From positions 1 to 32,621 of the forward strand of contig JAFAXZ010000242.1 in assembly GCA_019240665.1 (NCBI GenBank): a stretch of 32,621 nt of DNA. The letters are read 5' to 3'. Each line of letters opens with the position of its first letter. Position 1 is the first letter of the stretch. Below, one piece after another: positions 1-7,842 of the stretch. This DNA comes from Pseudonocardiales bacterium (GTDB lineage Bacteria > Actinomycetota > Actinomycetes > Mycobacteriales > Pseudonocardiaceae). A model generated the notes under the pieces. The model made no database searches. It was given only the letters and a program-made list of their open reading frames with translations, and was not told where the DNA came from. The translations under genes and the position numbers were made by a program.

Positions 1-2
1 AT

Positions 3-215
3 CTGCTGTTCTCGTTCTTCATCGCGATGGCGATCGTGCTCGGCGCCGAGTTCAACAGCGCGATCGAAGAGATCTGGCCGGCTCACCCGACCCGGCGGGA
101 TCGCCGACGCGGGCGACGACGGACCATGGCACGCCTCGCGGCCGGTACCGTGCAGACCGCCTCGCGTGCCGCACCGTCCCCCGCCGACCCCCCCACGTCG
201 GCTTCTGGACGCTGA
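3..215 (+). CDS. C-terminal fragment of a membrane protein, probably YihY/BrkB family (5' end outside window)
   Basis: Open from window start; 'LLFSFFIAMAIVLGAEFNSAIEEIWP' resembles the last TM helix of YihY/BrkB proteins, followed by a basic tail. Confidence 0.5.
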   Translation: MLFSFFIAMAIVLGAEFNSAIEEIWPAHPTRRDRRRGRRRTMARLAAGTVQTASRAAPSPADPPTSASGR

Positions 216-307
216 TCTTCTCTTACAGTCTTCAAAGATCGTCGCCGCATCGGCGAACCGCTTGGCCCAGGCACGCGAACCCTCATCAGCAGGTTGTGCT
301 CACCGGC

Positions 308-361
308 ATCCCGCGGGACACCCGCACCCGGGCAATCCCGCGGGACACCCGCACCCGCGCA
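308..361. repeat. 27-bp tandem direct repeat x2 (one mismatch)
   Basis: atcccgcgggacacccgcacccgggca (308-334) / atcccgcgggacacccgcacccgcgca (335-361). Confidence 0.9.
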
Positions 362-381
362 ACAACCGAATAGGAGTGCCT

Positions 382-1278
382 ATGTCCTTCGACATTATGA
401 ACTACAGCGTTACCGCCCGCCGGGTAGTCGACGACGACGTCGATTACTCCGCCTTTGAACGCACACCGTTACCCGAGGCTGCGCTGAGGGCGTTGCAGTA
501 CATGTCCGACGTCGAGAGCCACACCATCTGCTACCTGCGGGATTTGCTGGTTACTCCGTCACACCAGGACCCCGAGATCACGACGTTCCTGACCATGTGG
601 GCCTACGAGGAGTTCTGGCACGGCGAGGTACTGGACAAGGTGCTGGCCGCGCATGGCCGGGCCGTGGGCCCCGATCGGATCCGCCACATCCGGCTTGCCC
701 AGGGTCGCAGTGACTGGTTGTCTCCGATTTACCAGGCGCTGGCGGCCAATCTGATTGGTGAAGACTTCATCGCGGTGCACATGACCTTTGGCGTGATCAA
801 CGAATGGTCCACCTACGCCGGCTATGGACGGTTGCTGGCCCAGACGGACCATCCCGAACTGACCAGGGTAGTCGGCCGCATCCAGCGGCAGGAGACCCGG
901 CACGTGGCCTTCTACGCCAGCCAGGCGCGGGAGCGGCTGGAGCGCTCGCGCACCGCCCGGCTCCTGACCCGGTTTGTCCTCAGGGCGGCGTGGACCCCGG
1001 TAGGGTCAGGGATCATGCCGGCTGCGGAGACAGCGTTTCTGTTGCGCTACCTGATGGGCGGCGCGGAGGGTGCCCGAATGATCAGGCAGATCGACGACAA
1101 GATCGACCGGCTACCCGGTCTGGCTGACATGCATCTGGTCAGCCGCGCCGCTGCTCGCTACGGGGTGGGGCCCGATGCCGCCGGGCGTAGCACAGGTCCG
1201 GTCCAGCGAGCCGGGTCCATGCTGTGGTCCCTGCTGCGCTCTGGCGTCGCTCAGCCGCTAAGTGACCCTGAGTGGTAA
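382..1278 (+). CDS. Ferritin-like / acyl-ACP-desaturase-like diiron protein
   Basis: ATG at 382 (ORF open from 166); DVESH, EEFWHGE, NEWSTY and ETRHVAFY give repeated E / ExxH motifs of a four-helix diiron fold. Confidence 0.7.
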   Translation: MSFDIMNYSVTARRVVDDDVDYSAFERTPLPEAALRALQYMSDVESHTICYLRDLLVTPSHQDPEITTFLTMWAYEEFWHGEVLDKVLAAHGRAVGPDRIRHIRLAQGRSDWLSPIYQALAANLIGEDFIAVHMTFGVINEWSTYAGYGRLLAQTDHPELTRVVGRIQRQETRHVAFYASQARERLERSRTARLLTRFVLRAAWTPVGSGIMPAAETAFLLRYLMGGAEGARMIRQIDDKIDRLPGLADMHLVSRAAARYGVGPDAAGRSTGPVQRAGSMLWSLLRSGVAQPLSDPEW

Positions 1279-2087
1279 CGCGCCAAGTCCCCCCTCCCGC
1301 CGAGACCCGCTTCCGCGACTCGCGCCAGCAGCCCCGCCCGTGCCTGGAGAGAAACACCGTCCAAAGCGACCTGGTCGAGCTCTACCCGGAATCCTGCGTG
1401 ACCCAGCAGCCGGACCCGCAGGTCGCGCACCGGAACCTGGTGGTCGGCAAGGTATTCGCTGGCGGCCAACTCGGCCCGCTCGACCACCGCCAGCGCCTCG
1501 ACAGTCACCGGTACCCCGACTGCGATCCGGGAGGCCAGGCACGGGGTGCTCGGCTTGTCCCGCACCGTCAGATTCCAGTGCGCCGCCAGCAAGCGCACGA
1601 TCTCCTTGGTAGCGCCCGCCTCAGCCAGCGGCTCGCATACCCCGAGCTCAACCGCTGCTCGCAGTCCCGGGCGGTGCGAGGCGCGACGGTCATCGAGATG
1701 GGTGCCGGTAGCAACGTGGGCAAATCCGCGCCGCTGGGCGAGACCGCGCACCGCGGCGAGCACAGTCCGTTTGCAGAAGTAGCAGCGATCGCCGGCATTG
1801 GCCCGGTAGCCCGGGTCGATGTGCTCATCGGTGCGCAGCACTACCAGTTCCGCCCCGATCTGCCCGGCGACGCGCTGAGCACCCGCGAGCTCGGCGCGTG
1901 CCAGGCTGGGCGAGTCGGCGATAGCGGCCAGCACGGCATCGGCGCCGAGCGCCCGGACGGCCGCAGCCAACACCACGGCGGAGTCGACCCCGCCCGAAAA
2001 GGCCACCACCAACCCCTCCAGCCGTCCCAGCCGGTCGAGCAAAGTCGCCGCAGCATAGGTGGTGCTGACGAAATCCGCACTGTGCAT
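1251..2087 (-). CDS. larE: ATP-dependent sacrificial sulfur transferase LarE
   Basis: PP-loop 'VVAFSGGVDSAVV'; 'NAGDRCYFCK'; 'PSTPCLASRI' with the Cys position used as sacrificial sulfur donor in LarE; start MHSADF at 2087. Confidence 0.88.
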   Translation of the reverse strand: MHSADFVSTTYAAATLLDRLGRLEGLVVAFSGGVDSAVVLAAAVRALGADAVLAAIADSPSLARAELAGAQRVAGQIGAELVVLRTDEHIDPGYRANAGDRCYFCKRTVLAAVRGLAQRRGFAHVATGTHLDDRRASHRPGLRAAVELGVCEPLAEAGATKEIVRLLAAHWNLTVRDKPSTPCLASRIAVGVPVTVEALAVVERAELAASEYLADHQVPVRDLRVRLLGHAGFRVELDQVALDGVSLQARAGLLARVAEAGLGGRGDLARYHSGSLSG

Positions 2088-2144
2088 GGTCGACGATTCT
2101 CGCATGTCCAGGGCGGCGCCGGATCGCGTGAGATAGTCGGCGCC

Positions 2145-2906
2145 GTGGTCGACTCTGCACCGCAGCCACCGCAGGACCCCAGGTTGAATCTTGGGCAGGA
2201 GCCCGCCGGCGCAGCCGGAACCGGTGATCGGATCGGCGAAGTAGGCGGTATCGCCCGCCTGGATCTGGACCGTAGGCAACGCACCGCCGTGCCCGAGGTC
2301 GTCTTCGCCGACGGCAAGACTGAGGAGCAGACGCTGGGGTTGCTGGCCGCACAGCGGCGCAGCGAACCCGAGTTCCCCGCGCTGGCCACCCGGTGTCCCG
2401 ACGGCGTGCTGCGCCGGGCGCCGAGCGCTTTCCCAGCCGAGCCGGTCGTGGCCGACCTGGTCGGGCGGACCGTGATCGTTGGTGCCCTACCCCCAACCCG
2501 CGGGTTCGTTGCAGTGCTCACTGGAGGCACCTCAGACCTGCCGGTTGCGCGCGAGGCGATCGCCACCCTGCAAGCGCTCGGTGCCGGCCACCGGTTAATC
2601 GCCGATGTCGGAGTCGCGGGGCTGCACCGGTTACTTCTCTACCTCGACGAGCTGTCCGCGGCCGACTGCGTGATCGCCATCGCCGGAATGGAGGGCACCC
2701 TGCCTGGGGTGGTGACCGGACTGATCCGAGCGCCCGTGGTCGGTGTACCCACCAGTGTGGGCTACGGGGTGAGCGCAGGCGGGTACGTTGCCGCCGCGAC
2801 GATGCTCGCCTCCTGCGCGCCTGGGCTGTCTGTGGTCAACATCGACAACGGGTTCGGTGCTGCGGCCCACGCCGTCAAGATCGTCGCGCGGGTGCACGGT
2901 GGCTGA
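2145..2906 (+). CDS. larB: Nickel pincer cofactor biosynthesis protein LarB
   Basis: 'VPEVVFADGKT', 'TGGTSDLPVAREA', 'VGVAGLHRLL', 'VIAIAGMEGTLPGVVTGL', 'PVVGVPTSVGYG' are LarB/PurE-like motifs; GTG at 2145. Confidence 0.9.
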   Translation: MVDSAPQPPQDPRLNLGQEPAGAAGTGDRIGEVGGIARLDLDRRQRTAVPEVVFADGKTEEQTLGLLAAQRRSEPEFPALATRCPDGVLRRAPSAFPAEPVVADLVGRTVIVGALPPTRGFVAVLTGGTSDLPVAREAIATLQALGAGHRLIADVGVAGLHRLLLYLDELSAADCVIAIAGMEGTLPGVVTGLIRAPVVGVPTSVGYGVSAGGYVAAATMLASCAPGLSVVNIDNGFGAAAHAVKIVARVHGG

Positions 2907-4155
2907 GCTGAGAGCGGCGTATCTGGACTGCACCGCGGGTGTGGCCGGTGACATGCTGCTCGGCGCGTTACTTGACGCCGGTGCTGACCTTGCTGTGGTG
3001 CGCACCGCAGTCCGCTCGTTAGGGGTGCCCGGCCTGGACGTCGAGGCCGAGCAGACCCGGCGCTGCGGACTGCGCTGTACCCGAGCCGTCGTCATCACCC
3101 CGGCCGCCGACCAACCCACCCGGGGGCTGGCCGAAGTGCTGGCCGCCATCGCGGCCGCCCGACTGAGCGCAGCAGCTACCCGCGTAGCCGCCGGCACCTT
3201 CCAGCTACTCGCCGATGCGGAGGCTGCGGTGCACGGCATCCCCACCGAACTGGTGCAGTTCCATGAGGTGGGGGCCGCCGACGCGCTGGCCGACGTGGTT
3301 GGCACCGCGGTCGCGGCTGAGCAGCTCGGCTTGCTCGCTGACGACGCGCTGCTGACTTGCTCGGCACTGGCAGCCGGCAGTGGCAGCGCACGCGGCGCGC
3401 ACGGCACGATCCCGATCCCGGCACCTGCCGTGCTGCAGATCGTGGCCGACCATGGTCTGTCGCTGACCGGGGGGAACCTAGCCGGGGAGCGCACCACGCC
3501 CACTGGGGCGGCCCTGATCGCGGCTCTGGCCACGCCCGGCTCGCTGCCACCGATGATGGTCGACGCGGTGGGCAGCGGCGCCGGACACAGGGACAACCCG
3601 GAGCGACCCAACATCACCCGGTTGGTGATTGGCTGCCGTACCGAGTCTGGGGCCGTGCCAGGCCCGGGCCCTGCGGAGCCGGTCACCGTGGTGGAGACCA
3701 CCGTCGATGATCTCGATCCCGAGCTGTGGCCCGGAGTGCTGCTCGCCGTTCGGGCAGCCGGAGCGTGGGACTGCTGGACCACCGCCACCGTCGGTCGACA
3801 CGGCAGGCCTGGGCAGGTGCTCACCGCACTGTGCACCGAGCAGGTCCGTCCAGCGGTGGTGGACGCGTTGTTCCGGCACAGCACCACGCTCGGCGTGCGG
3901 TGGGCGCTCTGGCAGCGCACTACGCTGCCGCGGATCACCGTGCCAGTGCCGGTGGGGCCGCCGGGGGCCGAGCAGGAGATCACCGTCAAGGTCGCCGCCG
4001 GACCGGGAGGACAGCAGACTGCCAAGCCTGAACTCGCCGACGCCGAGCGGGTCGCGCAGGCACTAGGATGGCCGGTTCGCCGGGTGTGCGAGGCCGCCCT
4101 GTCGGCCTACCACCGCGACCATCCGGCTGGCGCGCTCGCGCCACAAGGAAATTAG
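2899..4155 (+). CDS. larC: Nickel pincer cofactor biosynthesis protein LarC (single continuous ORF)
   Basis: 'AYLDCTAGVAGDMLLGALLDAGADL', 'FHEVGAADALADVVG', 'ETTVDDLDPELWP', 'KPELADAERVA'; GTG at 2899, 8 bp overlap with larB. Confidence 0.9.
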   Translation: MAELRAAYLDCTAGVAGDMLLGALLDAGADLAVVRTAVRSLGVPGLDVEAEQTRRCGLRCTRAVVITPAADQPTRGLAEVLAAIAAARLSAAATRVAAGTFQLLADAEAAVHGIPTELVQFHEVGAADALADVVGTAVAAEQLGLLADDALLTCSALAAGSGSARGAHGTIPIPAPAVLQIVADHGLSLTGGNLAGERTTPTGAALIAALATPGSLPPMMVDAVGSGAGHRDNPERPNITRLVIGCRTESGAVPGPGPAEPVTVVETTVDDLDPELWPGVLLAVRAAGAWDCWTTATVGRHGRPGQVLTALCTEQVRPAVVDALFRHSTTLGVRWALWQRTTLPRITVPVPVGPPGAEQEITVKVAAGPGGQQTAKPELADAERVAQALGWPVRRVCEAALSAYHRDHPAGALAPQGN

Positions 4156-4190
4156 CCTGATTCGGCGTGGCGCAGCCTCGGGAGGAGCAC

Positions 4191-6551
4191 ATGAGCACCG
4201 CGAGACCTGCTCGTCCGGTGTCCTGCGAGGAGCTCGCCGGGTCCCACGTGCTGCTCACCGGCGCCACGGGGTTCCTGGGCCAGGCGACTTTGGAGCGGTT
4301 ACTGGCCAGCTACCCGGACACCCATGTCTCGGTGCTGATCCGGCCCCGTGGCGAGCGCGGCGCGGCCGACCGGCTCAGCACATTGCTCCGCAAGAATGTG
4401 TTCCGCCCATTGAGTGAGCGCCTCGGCGCGGACGAACTGGTGCGGGTGGTGCGCGAGCGGGTTACGGTCATCGAGGGCGACCTCGGCTCGGTCGCCCTAC
4501 CCGCCGACCTCGACGTCGTGATCCATGGTGCCTCGACAGTGTCCTTCGATCCCCCGGTTGACGAGGCATTCCGCACCAACGTCTCGGGCGTGGCGACCCT
4601 GTACGAAGCACTCGCCGGCTCGCCGCATGTGGTGCACGTTTCTACTGCCTACGTCGCGGGCACCCGTAAGGGCGTCGTCGCTGAGGCAGCACTGGACCAC
4701 GACGTGGACTGGCAGCTCGAGCTGGAGATGGCGTTGGCCGCCCGGGCCGATGTGGAGCGAGACTCCCGGCGACCGGAGGTACTTCGCCGCGCGCTGGCGC
4801 AAGCGGACGAGCAACACGCCAAAGCTGGACCCCAGTCCACCGCCGCCGCCGCCGAACGGTTACGCACGAAGTGGGTCACCCGCCGGCTGGTGGACTATGG
4901 TCGCACCCGGGCCCGGAGCCTGGGCTGGCCAGACGTCTACACGCTGACCAAGGCGCTGGGTGAGCGGGTCGCCGAACAGCGGTGGGCGCACACCGGCCGA
5001 CCGCTGTCGGTGGTCCGGCCCGCCATCGTGGAGAGTGCGCTGCGACACCCGTACCCCGGGTGGATCGACGGCTTCAAGATGGCCGACCCGCTGATCATCG
5101 CTTACGGCCGAGGGGTGCTGCGCGAATTCCCTGGGCTACCCGATTCCGTGCTCGACGTGATCCCGGTCGATCTGGTGATCAACGCCATCCTCGCGGCCGC
5201 CGCCCGGCCGCCCGCCACTGGACCGGCATACTTGCACGTCAGCTCCGGGGCCAGTAACCCGTTGACCTTTCAAAACATGTACGTGCTGTGCCGGGAGTAC
5301 TTCGACAACCACCCCATGCCTGACGGTGATCGCGGCCACGTCGAGCCACCGACTTGGCGGTTCCCCGGCAGCCAGCAGGTAGAGCTGACGCTGCACGCCG
5401 GGGAACGGGTCACTGCGCTAGCCGAGCGGGTACTGCTGCGACTACCACCATCGAAGCGGTCCCAGGATTGGCTGACCAGCCTGGGCCGCCAGCAGCAGGA
5501 CTTAGGGCAACTGCGGGAATACGCCGACCTCTACGGCGTCTACACCCGCGCCGAGGTGATCTACGACGACACTCGGCTGCGGGAGCTGCACGCCGCGTTG
5601 CCAGCCCAGCGAGCCACCGAGCACGGTTTCGACCCCACCGTCATCGATTGGCGGGCCTACCTGCAGGATGTGCACTGCCCATCGATCACAGCCACGGTCC
5701 GCCGAGCCGGGCAGCGGCGGGGACGTTCCACCGCCGGCCATCGCGGGTCCCCGTCGCAGTCGACGTCGATATCGTCTCTGTCGCTGCCCGAACGCACCGA
5801 CGTGGCTGCGGTGTTCGACCTGGAGGGCACCATCGTGAACTCCAACGTCGTCGAGTCCTACCTGTGGGCTCGATTGGCGACAATGCCCCGTTCCGGCTGG
5901 CTACGCGAGCTGGCCGATCTGGCCCGCTGCGCCCCCCGATACCTTTACGCCGAGCGCCGTGACCGCGGTGAACTGTTGCGCGCCTTTCTCCGCCGCTACG
6001 CCGGCGTGCGGGCCGACGCGCTGCGGGCCCTGGTCACCGAGGTGCTCGGCGACGTGCTGCTGCACCGCGTGATGCCCGAGGCCACCCGGCAGATCCGTCG
6101 CCACCGCGCAGCCGGGCACCGAACCGTACTCATCACCGGTGCCGTAGACCTGCATGTGGAGCCGTTGTCAGTACTGTTCGACGAGGTGGTGGCCAGCCGG
6201 ATGCACGTGAAAGACGGCGTGCTGACCGGATTTCTCGAAGCCCCGCCACTGGTCGACGAGGCACGCGCGGCGTGGCTGCGACAGTACGCTCAAGGCCACG
6301 GCCTGCACTTGGACCGCTCCTATGCCTACGCTGACAGCTATTCCGACCGCCCGCTGCTGGAGGCCGTCGGGCATCCGCATGCGGTCAACCCGGACTCCCA
6401 GCTTTTCCGGCACGCCCGGCGCCGCCGCTGGGTGGTGCACCGCTGGGGGGAGCACACCGGCGGGCTGCTCGAGGTGCTGCTAGACGTCACCCGAGCCGAT
6501 GTCAGGATCGATGTCCGGCCAGATCACGGTACGCGAGGAGTACCACGGTGA
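4191..6551 (+). CDS. Fatty-acyl-CoA reductase (Male-sterility-type SDR) fused to HAD-IB phosphatase-like domain
   Basis: 'LLTGATGFLGQATLERLL', 'VHVSTAYVAGT', 'YTLTKALGERV' (YxxxK); C-terminal HAD motifs 'VFDLEGTIV', 'LITGA', 'VKDG', 'YADSYSDRPLLEAVG'; RBS ggaggagcac before ATG 4191. Confidence 0.85.
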   Translation: MSTARPARPVSCEELAGSHVLLTGATGFLGQATLERLLASYPDTHVSVLIRPRGERGAADRLSTLLRKNVFRPLSERLGADELVRVVRERVTVIEGDLGSVALPADLDVVIHGASTVSFDPPVDEAFRTNVSGVATLYEALAGSPHVVHVSTAYVAGTRKGVVAEAALDHDVDWQLELEMALAARADVERDSRRPEVLRRALAQADEQHAKAGPQSTAAAAERLRTKWVTRRLVDYGRTRARSLGWPDVYTLTKALGERVAEQRWAHTGRPLSVVRPAIVESALRHPYPGWIDGFKMADPLIIAYGRGVLREFPGLPDSVLDVIPVDLVINAILAAAARPPATGPAYLHVSSGASNPLTFQNMYVLCREYFDNHPMPDGDRGHVEPPTWRFPGSQQVELTLHAGERVTALAERVLLRLPPSKRSQDWLTSLGRQQQDLGQLREYADLYGVYTRAEVIYDDTRLRELHAALPAQRATEHGFDPTVIDWRAYLQDVHCPSITATVRRAGQRRGRSTAGHRGSPSQSTSISSLSLPERTDVAAVFDLEGTIVNSNVVESYLWARLATMPRSGWLRELADLARCAPRYLYAERRDRGELLRAFLRRYAGVRADALRALVTEVLGDVLLHRVMPEATRQIRRHRAAGHRTVLITGAVDLHVEPLSVLFDEVVASRMHVKDGVLTGFLEAPPLVDEARAAWLRQYAQGHGLHLDRSYAYADSYSDRPLLEAVGHPHAVNPDSQLFRHARRRRWVVHRWGEHTGGLLEVLLDVTRADVRIDVRPDHGTRGVPR

Positions 6552-7774
6552 GCCTGGCGCTGCAGTATCACCGCTCCGTTGGGCGCTACTTCGCCGCTCG
6601 CGCGGTCAGTGGCACCCGCGCGGGAGGGCGGCTGGCAGGGGCTCTGGCCAGCAATGTGGCGCCGCTACGGCTGGTTGAGCAGGCCGACCCCGTCCCAGCC
6701 GACGAGTCCTGGATTCGGGTCGAGCCGGTGCTGTCCGGGATCTGCGGCTCCGATCTCGGCCTGCTCACCGGCCGTTCCTCGCCCTACCTCGGGCCATTGA
6801 CCTCGATGCCCTTCGTCCCCGGCCACGAGGTGCTCGGGCGCACCCTCGATGAGCTGCCTGGGCTGCCGCGGGGTAGTCGGGTGGTGATCGACCCGGTGCT
6901 GCGGTGTGCGGCGCGCGGCCTGCCGGCCTGTCCGGCTTGCATCGCCGGGCATACCAGCCGCTGCGGCCACATCACCAGTGGAGCGCTGGCTGCTGGGCTG
7001 CAGACTGGATTCTGCGCTGACACCGGGGGCGGCTGGAGCCGCCGCATGGTCGCACACGCCAGCCAGCTGCACCTGGTGCCGGACCCGCTGTCCGACGAAA
7101 TCGCGATACTTGTGGAGCCGTTGGCCTGCGCGGTACACGCGGTGCGCCGGGTACCGATCAGTCCGGGCGCGTCGGTGCTCGTGATCGGCGCGGGCACAGT
7201 GGGTCTGCTTACCCTGCTCGCGCTGCGCAAGCTCACCGCGGCAGGCGAAGTGTACGTGATCGCCAAGCACGCCCACCAAGCCGACCGGGCCCGCGAGCTG
7301 GGCGCCACCCAGATTATCGGCATCGACAGCACCGCCAGGACGCTGCGCCGCAGCACCGGAGCCCTGCTGGTCGAGCCCGAGCTCGGCGAGAGCTATCTGC
7401 TCGGCGGAATGGACCTGGCCTTCGAGTGCACCGGAGGCGCGGCGGGTCTGAACACCGCGCTGAGGTCGCTGCAGGCCGGGGGCACGGTGGTCGCATCGGG
7501 GATGCCGTCAGGCGGGGTGGACCTCACCCCGCTGTGGTACCGCGAGCTGCTCCTGGTCGGGGCTTATGCCTCAGCAGTAGGCGCCTGCGCGGTAGGGGAA
7601 GAGCCCAGTCGGGGTGATTTCCCAGAGGCCATCGCGCTGGCGGGGTCGGCGCCGTTGAACGGCTACGTTGACACGAAATATCCGCTGGAACAGTGGCGTG
7701 ACGCGCTCGATCACGCTGCCGCGGCCGGCCGGCTGGGCACCATCAAGGTCGTCTTCGCCCCCGGCCGAAGTTAA
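6548..7774 (+). CDS. Zinc-dependent alcohol dehydrogenase (MDR family)
   Basis: 'SGICGSDLGLL', 'VPGHEVLGR', structural Zn Cys cluster 'CPACIAGHTSRC', 'VLVIGAGTVGLL'; 4-bp overlap with upstream gene. Confidence 0.85.
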   Translation: MSLALQYHRSVGRYFAARAVSGTRAGGRLAGALASNVAPLRLVEQADPVPADESWIRVEPVLSGICGSDLGLLTGRSSPYLGPLTSMPFVPGHEVLGRTLDELPGLPRGSRVVIDPVLRCAARGLPACPACIAGHTSRCGHITSGALAAGLQTGFCADTGGGWSRRMVAHASQLHLVPDPLSDEIAILVEPLACAVHAVRRVPISPGASVLVIGAGTVGLLTLLALRKLTAAGEVYVIAKHAHQADRARELGATQIIGIDSTARTLRRSTGALLVEPELGESYLLGGMDLAFECTGGAAGLNTALRSLQAGGTVVASGMPSGGVDLTPLWYRELLLVGAYASAVGACAVGEEPSRGDFPEAIALAGSAPLNGYVDTKYPLEQWRDALDHAAAAGRLGTIKVVFAPGRS

Positions 7775-7800
7775 GAGGCAGTCGAGTTAAAGGCAAGCGC

Positions 7801-7826
7801 AGCGCCAAGAGTGAGCGCCAAGAGTT
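7801..7826. repeat. 13-bp tandem repeat x2 upstream of the LarA-like gene
   Basis: agcgccaagagtg (7801-7813) / agcgccaagagtt (7814-7826). Confidence 0.85.
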
Positions 7827-7842
7827 AAGGGCAGGAGAGAGC

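Noticed and set aside
308-361. Possible CRISPR-like or iteron array upstream of the ferritin-like gene
   Set aside because: Only two head-to-tail copies without spacers; treated as a tandem duplication
1272-2144. Long + strand open frame (antisense of larE) making a 544-aa ORF with larB
   Set aside because: High-GC antisense open frame; protein is low-complexity R/G/Q-rich until the real LarB begins at about GTG 2145
2631-4025. 464-aa minus-strand ORF opposite larC
   Set aside because: Ser/Thr/Ala/Pro-rich antisense artefact of codon bias; larC on + has clear family motifs
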